Source: Megalobrama amblycephala | Lineage: Eukaryota > Chordata > Actinopteri > Cypriniformes > Xenocyprididae | DNA length: 64,000 nucleotides | Reading direction: 5' to 3' | Assembly (NCBI RefSeq): GCF_018812025.1 | Contig: NC_063061.1 | Span: forward strand, 36,626,866 to 36,690,865 | Part shown: positions 1-12,955 of the stretch, in pieces | How the letters are laid out: each line of letters starts with the position of its first letter | Numbering within the stretch: position 1 is the stretch's first letter | The notes under the pieces: generated by a model | The model's input: the letters and a program-made list of their open reading frames with translations, nothing else | Told to the model about the DNA's origin: nothing | The model's database searches: none | Translations under genes and position numbers: made by a program

Positions 1-50
1 AGCAAATGCCTCTTGTTTTTGTATGTTTAACCATGTTTTTTCCTCTATAG

Positions 51-256
51 TTCTGCAGTACATGCAGTTTGTGGAGGATTATTCAGAACCACAACCGTCC
101 GTCTTCTATCAGACGCCTCAGAGCGAGAGTATTTACGAGCAGCGGAGGAACAAGCGCTTTCAGGAGGTTTACGGCTTCAACGATTCCTACAGCAGTCCGG
201 ACTCTGTGCACGAAGTCGTTCCACCGCCGGCGCTGCCACCCAAACAGAGACAGCTG
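51..256 (+). CDS. rapgef1: rapgef1 exon: Crk-binding proline-rich region
   Basis: The acceptor is the AG at 49-50 and the donor GTGAGT follows at 257. The exon encodes LQYMQFVEDYSEPQPSVFYQ onward, then a PPPALPPK motif, an SH3-binding site of the type used by Crk. It ends in phase 0. Confidence 0.9.
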
Positions 257-1734
257 GTGAGTTATGATCCAATGCATTATCATCAAATGCATGTTATCAG
301 TGACCTGTGCCTGAGGGCGGTGAGCATGGAGCAGGTCAAAGGTTAAGCTCGAAAAGGTGAGAGGTCAAACTGAGATTCTTTAGATTAGGTCCCATGTGAC
401 TGGTCTGGGACGTCAGGGTCACTGTAAAGTCAACTGGAAAATACGGATTAGCTAAATTTTTTTTTGCTTTTTGTAAAAGAGTTACAGATTAGATAAGATT
501 CTTTACCAAACCGGAACTCTCAGGCTGTGGGGAATTTGTGCCACGGCAGTATCTTTCGGTTACACTTTATTTCATTGGTCCACTTTAGACGTTGTAATAA
601 TAACTATAAGTATCTTTGCAACTACATGTTGACTAGCGGTCATTAGAGTATTACTGTTAGGGTTAGAGTTAGTAGAAGAAGTTAGTCAGTATAAAGTCTG
701 TTGTGGGGCATCAAAATAAAGTGTTAGCAGATATTAAGCGGACAGTTTAATAATACTTTAATGACTGCTAGTTGACAAGGAGTTACAAAGTTACTTATAG
801 TTAAAGTAGAATATAGTAGAATTTCTAAAAGTGGAAGTAAAGTGTTACCCATCTTTCTCTTATTTTCTCACATCATCTCTTTTTTCTTTTCTGGTGTAAA
901 TTTAATTGAGATTTATACAATTAGAATTGGAAGTAGCTCAGGTAGTTTTCTCTTCTTGTGCTTTTCCCCCCCATTTCTTCTGTGTTTTATTGTTTAAAGG
1001 CGACATGAATGTCCATCCTGGATTTTTGTCACTTGGCTGAATTGAAAGAATTTACACAGCCATAAATATTTCTTATCGCGTATGAAAAATTAAAATAAAA
1101 AAAATAAAAATATTAAATTGAAGAGTTCAGATGCAAAAGCCACTAAACTCCACCTCCATCAAAAATGAGATGATGATATTGAGTGATTGCTCTGCACATA
1201 GTATACGTTCATTAAATACTTTCACTTCAAATCCACTAAATCCCAGCGTCAGTCCATTCAGAAGTAACGCTTCGTTGGCAGAAACCGCTAAACGCCACTT
1301 CCCTTTGTCAGCAAAAGCCTCTAAGTCCACAGAAGAACCAATCGGAAGACGCAAATTGAATCATATGATTTCAAGATGAATGTTTGTGTGCAAATGAGCC
1401 ACTTTCAATCGCTGAACTGCAATTTTTTTCATGTTTTGTCCATCGTTATAGTGGCAATGACAGGATTTCGTGAGTAGCAAGTAAACAACAGTGTTCCTTT
1501 TGCTGCTTTAAAACTGTCTTGTTGTCCAAAGAGGCGGACTTAGAGGTTTTTGCGAAGAAAAAAGTTAAATACCAATGTATTGACTAAAGTGGCATTTTTG
1601 AAAATAAGGCATTTCAGTAACTGACTAATAACCTTTTCATTGCAATTAAAGTGAAATTACTGAACCTAAACACAGGAGCCTGATTTAAAAGAAAACATGT
1701 CAGACAGACTCAGACAGAGGTTTTTGCATCTGAA

Positions 1735-1802
<68 letters not shown>

Positions 1803-2223
1803 AACACTTACACGCACGCATATAAATGTTGCCTTTAAACCAGCTTCTACTTTTTTCTAGAGTTAATATAACTCACTTTGCTTTTCCTTCTTTTTAACCT
1901 GATTATTTCTTCTTTTCTTTCTTCTTCCTTTTCCATGTTTCTGTCTTGCACTCTAGGCCTCCTATACCTCTCCTCCTTCATCATCCTCTTCCTCTTTTTC
2001 AATTCTCCCTCCTCCTGCTGGTCTTCCGGAGGAGGCGGAGCCTGCTCTTGGTCTCAGCCTATCAGTGTCTAACTCCTTCCTCAGTGACCACGCCTCTTTG
2101 ACCACACCTGTGGTGAGTGTCCAGCAATCAGGAGTGAAAAGGACATGCAAACCATTAAGAAGGATTTTTTTCCTCTTTTGAAATTTTAAGAAGTTGTGTT
2201 AAGTATTTTCAGGGCTAGTATTT

Positions 2224-2302
<79 letters not shown>

Positions 2303-2324
2303 TAATTAGATTAATTAGATTTTA

Positions 2325-2366
<42 letters not shown>

Positions 2367-3077
2367 CAACTAATTAAAATTAAATGACTGCAGAAAGTTG
2401 TTCTTCTCATGTTTCATGAATGAGGCCCATTATACTTATTGTACGTTTGCTTGTGTATCATCTGTGTTCAGTGTGTTCTGGTCATTTTGTGTGTGGTTTC
2501 GGCACACATGTGCTCTTCATATGGTTTTATCATCATGTCTCCCTGGGGTGGTTATTAAACTGCTGTTCAGATGTGACTTAAAGATTATTTATGGAGTGTG
2601 TGCGTCCACTTTGCCCTTTTGGGTTTTATTGGATGACTTTTGGAACCAGAACCGAAGCTGAATTAAAGTTCAAGTCCAAAAGCTTATCTAATCTTAATTT
2701 ATCTGATTATCTAGATTTAGGGTTTAAGTCCATGGCTTATCAAAATGCTGTTTAATCTTCATGTAGCATTAAAACCAAGTTTTGGGTATGTTCTCGGGTG
2801 CTCCTCGTGTATAATTTTACTGAATAATTCATGCCTCTAGTTGCATTGGATTTCACTAATAACTTCTAGTGCTTTATAAGACACTTTTAGACTTTTAAAG
2901 TTGTTTTTGAAGATTGTGCTCTTTGCATCAAAGGTGGCTTGTGTAGTCAAACTCTTGATTGGCATTAATTTGTCCCATGTTGAGATTTTAATTGATATTT
3001 TCAGCAATACATCTAAGATAACCAGCTCTTACCTCATTTGTACGTCATGTCCTGACCAGACAGACATGACATGTCTT

Positions 3078-3162
<85 letters not shown>

Positions 3163-6100
3163 TTATGTATATATTTTAATATATATATTTATATATTTTT
3201 TTAAGTAACTGTAATAAAAGAAGATGAAGTACTAAAGTTACTAAATCTGAAATAAATATGAATTAGAGCTAATTAGAATGATTAAAAAACTACTAAATAT
3301 GACACAAGCACAACAAAATAACTAAAACTTAAATTTCATATAAAAACTGAAAATATAAAAATATAAGATTACTCAAAATATTAATAAATACTATAAATGG
3401 TATTAAAATAACATTGGATATTACTGAGATCAGCAAGCTGTTATTTGGAGTGTTTCTCCCTGCTGATGAGTTTTAGAAACTAGTTTGTCATGGTAACTGA
3501 ATCTGGGAATTGTTCTGGAATGTTCTGTGCTCTTGACCTCTGACCTTTGAGGTCAGAGAAGAAGCAATATGATGTTTATGTGTGTGTGAGTTTGCCTGAG
3601 GAAAGACCTAACCATTTCAGTGTGTGTGAGAGAGAGAGAGAGATTTTGAGGCTCCATATGGATGTTTTTTCTCATTCTATCTCTTTTCCTCACTCCCTCC
3701 TCCGAGTCTCTGTGGAATGCTTACATTCCAGAATGTCACAGATGGCACATAGAATGAGGGAAGCTCTTCCCGATCTCTCAGGGAAACATGTTGGACCATG
3801 TTTGTTGAGCTGTGTGTGTGATGGGATGAATTGGAATGTTGTTGCTGGTGTTCCGGGCAAGTCCCTGCAGGTGTTGTAATCCCTCTAAGCAACATCCGGA
3901 AGTTCAGCCAGGATTTGACTTGTCCAGCATTGTGTTCCCTGATAGAGTTTGTTCTCTTTTTAGTGGGTGGTTACAAATTTAAACTTGCTGTCCTGCTATT
4001 TCACACAAAATAGAACATATTTCCCTCTCTGTTCTCCAATCTTTTTCCTTCTTTTCAGATTTATTCCAAATACTTCCTCTGATTCCATCTTTCCTCTCCC
4101 ATTTCTTCTCTCTTCTTCTGTTTCAACCAATCGCAGAGTTCCGACCCGGTTGGCTTGACCAATGCTGGCAGAGCTCTAGATGGTGGTGGTGTCTCTAACG
4201 GGTCCTTGACCAGCTCTCTGGTCTCTCTGGCCGTCTGTCTTCCTTCTGAGTCTTCTCTTTCTGACTCACTTCTTACCTCCGCGGTAAACACACACACACA
4301 CACACACACACATTTCAGTAGTTATCGGAAGATGGACTTCTATTGTTTTTAAATAAAGCAAATTATAATCACTACCTAATAACCATGTGTTTTGCATTTC
4401 TAGGATCAAAAATAAAACATTACTGACTATTTATTAACCATTTTGGTAATACTTTGCATAAAGCCTTTATGTATAATAATATAAACTTATTTTTAATGCA
4501 TTAATAATGCACAATATAATGCATTGTATGATCTCATAAATAATTGTAACCACAGTTATAATGCTTATCTATTCATTGTGACACCTCTAGAATTTTTTTT
4601 TTTCACTTTTTTAACTTTAGTTAATGTGTGATGTGGCTGTTTGAGCATAACTATCACTAACCATGATATCACTAACCCTAAAATTTACATAAACCCCACC
4701 CCCGAGAACACACCAAACAAAGGGGGCGGGGCCATGTTGGGCTGCTTTAGAGAAGAGGAAGAGTTGTTGTAGTAGAGTGTTGTTGCCATGCCATCATTTT
4801 ACGCCGGACTGCTTCACAAACGAGGGTCAATTCAACACTGGATTTGCACAAAAGATGAACATGACGGCACATGCTAGTGGATGAGTTGAATCAACTCCAC
4901 AGCAACTACATAAATTTATCCACTAACCATTCAGAAACGTCCAGTTTCATTCTAAAAGTTGTAACTTCTTCCTGAGTCTCTCCATCAGTGTCGACTCCGG
5001 TTTGAACAATGTAAGGCTGAACACCGTTACTGACAATCCTCATTTTGGCTGCGTAAGATTCTCCAGCTTTGTTGTTGTTGAGCTGTTAAAGCTGTATAAA
5101 GGGACACACACAAAAACAGCGTGTTTTTCCTCACACCCAAATAGGGGCAAATTTGACAAGCTATAATAAATGATCTGTGGGGTATTTTGAGCTGAAACTT
5201 CACAGACACTTTCTGGACACCAGAAACTAATATTACATCTTGTAAAAGGAGCATAATAGGTCACCTTTAATGTTTTTTTTAAACCACATGTCAAACAACC
5301 AATTTCAGATGTAACAAAGAATCTACAAACATTATAATGCTTTTTAACTTGAGTTGTGATTATTTATGAAAAGATATAATGCATTATAATGTACATTATG
5401 AATAACTTTATAATGCATTATACATGAAGGCTTTATGCAACGTGTTATCACTATTTTTCTACTAAAGACATCTTCAAAAGGAGGTGCAGTTTTGTTTGAA
5501 AAGCATAATGTTTTTGAAATAAACATGAAAAATGATCTTTTATACTTTATCTCAAATTTTCCTGAAAATATTACGTGTGCTGTCACATTATGTGCACTTT
5601 CTTGTGCGTTTTTTTGTTTAAAAAAAAAAAAGCATCATGTAAGAATATTAAGAAAATATTGTAAATGTGTGTGCATCAGTGCCATCTAGTGGTAAATATA
5701 TTCTAAAAGTAATTTCTGTCTTATAACTTCTGTTTTCAGTGTAAAGTTTGAGTTTTCTGAGTGGGAAAGGAGAGGTGTGCTATTACTTTTTAAAACAAAT
5801 TGGGTCGTATTCACATGCAGGACAATAATTGTGGTTCTGGGCAGTGTTATTTTGACGTTAATATACTATTATAGTTTTTGTTAATATTTTGAATTAGATA
5901 CTATTTTTATATTTTCTGTTTTCATTTTATTTTATTCATTTTGTCTTTTTTTTGTAAGTTTTTTTTACTAGTTTTTTATTATTTAAAAAAAAAAAAACAG
6001 TTTTAGTTTTTACTGAGCGCCTAAAGGGACATGGTGATGGAAAAATAAGAGATGGGAGGAAAAAATACATTTCAATGCTCTTGCGTTCTTATGTAAAAGT

Positions 6101-8431
6101 TTTGAGTTCCCCCGAGAAACTTTGCGTTTGTGTTTTATCCTCCCATTTTTTCAAATCACCATGTCCCTTTAGGGGCTCCATAAATTTAAATTAATGTTGT
6201 ATTTAAACTTAAATAAAACAAATGAGACTATCTGCAAATGCAACTATCTGCAAAGTTTTTTCCCTATATTTTATTTCAGTTAATGTTTATTTTAATTCAA
6301 GTAATGTAAATGCTTTTTTATGCAAAAAAGTTGTCATCTCTATGCAAAAAAAAAAAAAAAGTTTTTTGCATACAGATGACAACTTTGTCCATACGATCCC
6401 CATTTACACAGATCTGTGAAAATGACTAATACGCTGTATTATGCTGCCAGGCCAGTAGGTGGCGATGTCACTTTGTAAAGAAACACTACGTGCCTATAGC
6501 CTGAACGCGTAACAGCACTTTTGCATGGAAAATCTAATTTTCAGAAAATGTAAACTCTTGTTTATTTCTTTGGTTTCATTTAGTGGTATTTTGCATGAGT
6601 TCACATTCTTACTGTATGTTGGTAAATTTTCAATGCCTGTGTGACCAAGTTTGTCCCTGTTGTTTTTGCTACAGAGTGAGAGTGTTGATGAAGGTGGCGA
6701 GGGAGAGTATGTGAACCTGTACTCGTCCACACATGCTAACGGAGACAACACACACCGCACTGTAAGTACCGGCCTGTGTTATTGTGTCGAGGCTTGTGTG
6801 TATCTGTTTTTGGAGTGTAATTACACTTTATTTTTTTATTATTCTTCAGGACACTTCTTCATGTGATGATGTGCTTCAAGACCACACCCCTCACATACCC
6901 ACGTCCAATAGCAAGGAAGCGTTGTCTAAGGACAGGTATGAATTCAAGTCTTTGTGCTTGTGTGTTGTATTTTTGGGCAGGTCAGAGATGTGTAAATATT
7001 TGTGTAATGTTTTCTCTCGCTCACAGGCCGAAAGAACCCAGTCATGGTCAGATCGATGATGTTGATGAATTATCCCTTATTGATCATAATGACATTATGA
7101 ACCGCATCACGCTCAAAGCAGAGGTAATAATGCTCTTTAAAGATTTATAAAGTGTTCATGAACTGTACAAAACCTTTATTAAACATCTTAAACCAAAAGC
7201 CAGGATCAATGAAAACCTGGAAATATTAGGATTTATTTATGCATTTTTGTGTTTATACATTTATTTTTTCATTTATTTATGCATTTAGTTGTGCCTTTAT
7301 GCATTTATTAAATATTGTGTACCATGTCTGCATGCATGATATTTAAAAATGTCCATAATTTAAAAAAATTCAGACTGGGAGAAGTTGTAAAAATTAACGA
7401 AAAAAAAATTGTTAAAGTTATTATTAATAGTTTTTATTAATAGTTATTTTAGTACTTCAATTTAAACTAAATGAAAATGAGAGATGTTGCCTTGGCATCT
7501 GGCTGAAATAAAATTAATTTTATTTCAAGTAATGTAACTTTTTTTATGGTTTTAGTTAACAATAATAACCGTGGTCCTGGGTCATATCTAGAGACATTTT
7601 TATATATTGTGTACCATGTTTTCATGCATAATATTAAAAATTCTTTGTTTTTAAAAAAATGTCCATGCTGGAAAATTAATGAAATCTTATATACGTCATA
7701 GAAGTTTTTATAAAAATATTTTATTTATTTATTTATTTATTATTTTTATTATTATTATTATTGCTCTGCAAAGATATAAACTATTTCGTTGGGTAGAATT
7801 TGATCTTTTGTGAGGGTAATATCTGTAAAATTTGAAAACTCTGTATCCAGTAATAGTGTTAAGTCAATGCTAGTTTGAAAGAATGATTGAATGATAGGTG
7901 AATCGGTTATATATATGAATAAGATCATGTGTTTTTTTTTTAATTGAGATCGTAATCTTGTAAAGAGTAATCGTGCAGCTCTGCGCAGCGACTTTCAAAT
8001 ATGTAAATATATAGTAGTGGTTGAATGACTTTTATGGGATGAAGTCGAGTCGACTAGTTGCTGATGACGTCATTAATGAGCCTGAACCTCGAGCTGAGAC
8101 TCGAACGCGGGTCGCCTTGTGCACAGCTATGGCATATGACAGCTCTGCCCACAAGGCTATTGTACATAGCAGCTTATTTTCATCAGTTCTTTTGTCTTTG
8201 GATGTTATTAGTCGATGTCGAGCTTAAAGCATCATGGCAGAGCATTAAAGTCAATTAGTCGACTGGTCTGTGCAACCCCTATATAAAGACATGAAATATT
8301 GATTTGAGTTAAAAATGTGTTTTATTATGGATAAAGAAAGAGTGATATGAGAGGCATTAAACTAGCTGGAAATCATGCATGCATGTATTTTGTGTGTTTA
8401 GAGAGTCATTCTGTAGTGGTTGATGCAAGTC

Positions 8432-8472
<41 letters not shown>

Positions 8473-9556
8473 CATCAGCTGGTGCAGTGCTGCGATGGCA
8501 GCCGGAGCCAAACTGAGCTCGACTTCAGTGAGCTGCAGTAATAATTCTCTCTCTCTCTCTGATAGAATGATGATGGTCCTGATGTGAGAGCCGGTTCTGG
8601 TGATATACTGTTAGTTCACGCTACAGAAACAGACCGCAAAGGTAATTCACATTCTTTCTTCATATAAAGCTTGTTTAGTAATAGTTAATATGCATATATG
8701 TGGTGGTCATTGTTATAATTTGCCTTTAGCATGTCTTAGATTGATTTATACCTACAGTATCTGTGTGTGATGGAGGTTTGAGTGCATTTTAATTGCATTC
8801 CTCTGTTTGTGTTGTAGATTTGGTGTTGTACTGTGAGGCTTTTCTCACCACCTACAGAACCTTCATAACGCCCGAAGACCTCATTAAAAAACTACACTAC
8901 AGATATCCTTTCAATCCGTTTCATTCTGTTCATCATCTGTTAGAAGCAGTCGGTCTGCACATGTGTGTGTTTCTTAACTCCGCTGCACATACACTCGCTT
9001 CTGTCACAGTCCAGACACCTTTAAGAAGCGTGTCAGTAAAAACACGTTCTTCGTGCTGGTGAGAGTCGTGGATGAACTCTGGTGAGTAACCGCGTGTTTT
9101 TATATATGGCTAAAAAGTACTCGTAATGAACTATAGTCAAGCTACACAACAGACTACTAACAAAAGGTAGCTTCAACTAAGTTGAAGTGTTTTAAGAGGA
9201 AAAGACTCTCGCACTGTTTTCCGTGCTGCACACACAAAGCACGCTTACAGAAAAAGTAAATTTAAATGTGATTTTAAACCTCTACTGTCGTCTCATGCTT
9301 CAATGGTTTAAAATCGTTCAATTGTGCACAAATCGTCTCACGCTTCAGTGGATCCGTGAAGCTCTTAAAGTGACAGCAGTCTAACATTCCTGCTGCCGTC
9401 TCTATAAGAACACTAATCAAACAACTAAAGACCAGTGTTGGGCACGTTACTTTAAAAAAGTAATTAGATATAGTTACTAGTTACTTCTCACAAATAGTAA
9501 CTGAGTTACATCATTATCAAAGTAATTAATTAGTTTAGTAAATAACTATTGCGTTA

Positions 9557-9589
<33 letters not shown>

Positions 9590-12500
9590 AAATATGTCAA
9601 TTAACTTGGATGCCCCCAATATTAAATGTCTAAAAATAAATTATTATTTGTTTAATGTTATGTTTTAAATTTATCCATTTGATTATGAAAAGTGAACAAC
9701 ATGATTAAGATAGAATACATCATAAAGTGCGCAATATATCGGGAGTCATGGAGTGGGTCAGACATGATTTTGACCACTTCATTAAGTTTTGTTTTGTAGA
9801 AAGCCTTTCTTTAAAGTGAATTTCATTTTGTAAAAATTGTATCTTAATTTTAATCAATGTTTCGTCAACCAATTGCCTGGATTTAATAAATAAGAAGCAA
9901 ATATAGCAGAAAATATAATCATGGCGCCGGCGCAATCACTTGCACATGAACTTGAGCGTGTCTTACAGGCTAAATTAACCGAAACTCAGCGGCTGCTTGC
10001 CTCGCAGACATGAGAAATATATCTATAGAAAGCTTGAAATGTCTACTTTTAAACAAAATAATTCAAAATGAAAAGAAATAGGCTACTCTCTGATTATGTA
10101 ATCCTGAATGAAATGTACATTTTCTCTCTAAGCGCTTCCACAGAGATGATGAGATTCAGCAGTGCAACTTCATCTTTGCAGCCGACACAGATTCAGAAAA
10201 CATTAGTTTATTAATAAGCAATTATAACGTCTCCTTAACATTTGTCACATTCATAATCATTACTTTTGCCGGTTCTTTATGGCAAGCTTTTTGCTTGAGT
10301 GCTATGTAGCCTATATTATGTAAACGCTCATTATTATGGTTTATTCTCTCCAGTATTTAAGAAATCAAATTAATATAAATGTGATTAGTCAACTAATGGC
10401 TTAATTAAACAACTACTAGTCCAACACACACTCCAGAGAAAAAACTTTGCAGGTTCTATGGCTGAGAGAGAGCTTACTCGGATGAAAACCGCTTCATTGA
10501 GCTCAATTAAAGTACGCGGCATTTTTTTTCTTTTCTGTAACGGGGGAAAAAGTAATTTGTTTGATTACTTGTTACTGAAAAAAGTAACGCCATTAGTAAC
10601 GCAGTTATTCCCATCACTGCTAAAGACAAAGAGAAAATCCACTCGTTCTGAATAACTGTAACTATATTTGTAATGTCAATTTTATCTATAAAGTGCAGTG
10701 TTATTTATTGATTAGTTTTTGAACCTGAATACCGTGTTTAAAAACACTCTTTATTTCAATCATATATGTGTTGCGATTGCTAATTTTTTTATTTGTTCTT
10801 TTTCAATTACTGAGTATTTAATTGTCTTTAATAATGCTTGAAATATTAGTTGTGCTAGTTGTTTTTGCTATGGTATTTTACACTTTGGTTTATGATATTC
10901 AGCTACAATGAAATGTTTTGCAATAAGACTTCAAATAACTGAATGATATCTAAGATTTTTTTTTACCTTATTGGAATCGAAATTAGGAATCGATAAGAAT
11001 CGGAATCAATAGATCGGAATCGTAAAATTCAAACGGTACCCAAACCCTGTTCCTTACCACTATTTGTTTATTAGTTGTTTAATAATTTTAATGGAACCAG
11101 AATTGTTAGGCGGAACTGGAAAATTTCTTACGATTGATAAGAAATGTTTCTTTTAGCAAATTGGTTCATTTGTTTTAGGAACTAGATGAAAAGAATGGAT
11201 CAAATGATTCATTGAGTCATCGATCAATAATGTTCCCAGATGTTTCTTTAAAGCATTTTGTGTCTTTTGTTTGTTGTGAAATAATTGAAATAAGGCTTTT
11301 TCAAATTGAATAGCTGTATTTTTAGTGTTGAAAGTATTTTAGGCTGCATTTATTTGATCAAATATACAATAAAAACAGTATTATTGTGAAATATTATTAC
11401 AATTTCAAATAACTGTTTACTATTGTGTAATATGTTAAAATGTAATTTATTCCTGTGATCAAAGCTGAATTTTCAGCATCATTACTCCAGTCTTCAGTGT
11501 CACATGATCCTTCAGAAATCATTCTGGTATGATGATTTCTGCTCAAGAAACATTTCTTCATTATCATTGTTGAAAAATATCAATATTTTTGAGGAAACCA
11601 TGAATAGAAAGTTCAAAAGCACAGCATTTATTTGAAATAGAAATCTGTCTTCACTCTGTCCATGCTGAATACAAGGATTAATTACTTTCAAAAAAAGATC
11701 TTCCTGACCCCAGTGTTTTGAATGTGAATGTGTTATCTCTTCATGTTTTGTGTGTGTCAGTCTGGTGGAGTTGACCGAGGACATCCTGCGGCAGTTGATG
11801 GATCTGGTGTTCCGGCTGGTCTGTAACGGGGAACTGAGTCTGGCGAGGGTCCTGCGGAAGAACATCCTAGATAAAGTGGAACAGAAGCGGCTCCTGCGGC
11901 ACGTGCACACGCTCAAGCCTCTCGCCGCGCGGGGCGTCTCTGCAAGGTAAAGCTCAAAGTTCAGGGGTCATCAGGAATGTTCTCATCTTTGCAAGTTTGT
12001 TTTGCATTTAATCGGCTCTTTCTCCAAAGGCCCGGCACGCTGCATGATTTCCGCAGTCATGAGATCGCAGATCAGCTGACGTTGCTGGACGCAGAACTTT
12101 TCTACAAGATCGAGGTAACACACACAGACTGTTTTACTTGGAAAAACGTTTTCAGATTTGTGGGTGTAAAAAGTGATGCATGATAACCTGTTGTCATCTC
12201 TGTCTTCAGATTCCTGAGGTGCTGCTTTGGGCGAAGGAACAGAACGAAGAGAAAAGTCTAAATCTGACCCAGTTTACAGAGCACTTTAACAACATGAGCT
12301 ACTGGTACATATTCACTGATACTGCTACACACTCATGCGTTCAACAACATGTGTTCCCTATATATGCATCTAGGGCCCTATGAGTTCTGCGATGGCGGAA
12401 TTGCAGAATCCAGTGTTAAAAATGGAATTCATTGTATTACACGGAATGTCACGGAATTGGGAAATTTTGGATGAATTAATCAAAAGTAGGGCTGTACGCT

Positions 12501-12893
12501 TAATCAAATCATGATATGGACTAGTGTCTGTGAATATTAAAGTGCAAAAGGACTGCTGTTTAAATATGTTATATGTAAGTCTGCACACTTTTACTTCCAT
12601 GTTTTAATGATATACTGTTATAGTATATATCAGTATTTAGAATAAGCTTTTTATTTTTATATTTTCATTTTTAATTTTAGTTTTAATAATTTTGTTTTGT
12701 GCTTTTGTCATTTTTATTTTTTAAAGTCTGCACACTTTTACTTCCATGTTTTAATTTTACAGTAGACAGAATTTAAAATATATACATTTTATTTATATAG
12801 TGTTATAGTATTTATTCAGTATTTAAGCTTTTATTTTCATATTTTCAGTTTTTATTTTAATTTTAAAATATATTTTATATATAAAATTTTAAA

Positions 12894-12955
<62 letters not shown>

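Noticed and set aside
3081..3179. Tyr-Ile repeat peptides at AT runs (also 19295, 36683, 55726)
   Set aside because: They are translations of (AT)n microsatellites.
8080..8165. tRNA gene on the minus strand
   Set aside because: A B-box-like motif is present but the stems of a tRNA do not form; a SINE fragment is more likely.
9003..9010. GT-AG acceptor CACAG for the rapgef1 REM exon
   Set aside because: It would remove YTRFCHS and has no matching GT donor in frame; the AT-AC reading keeps the protein intact.
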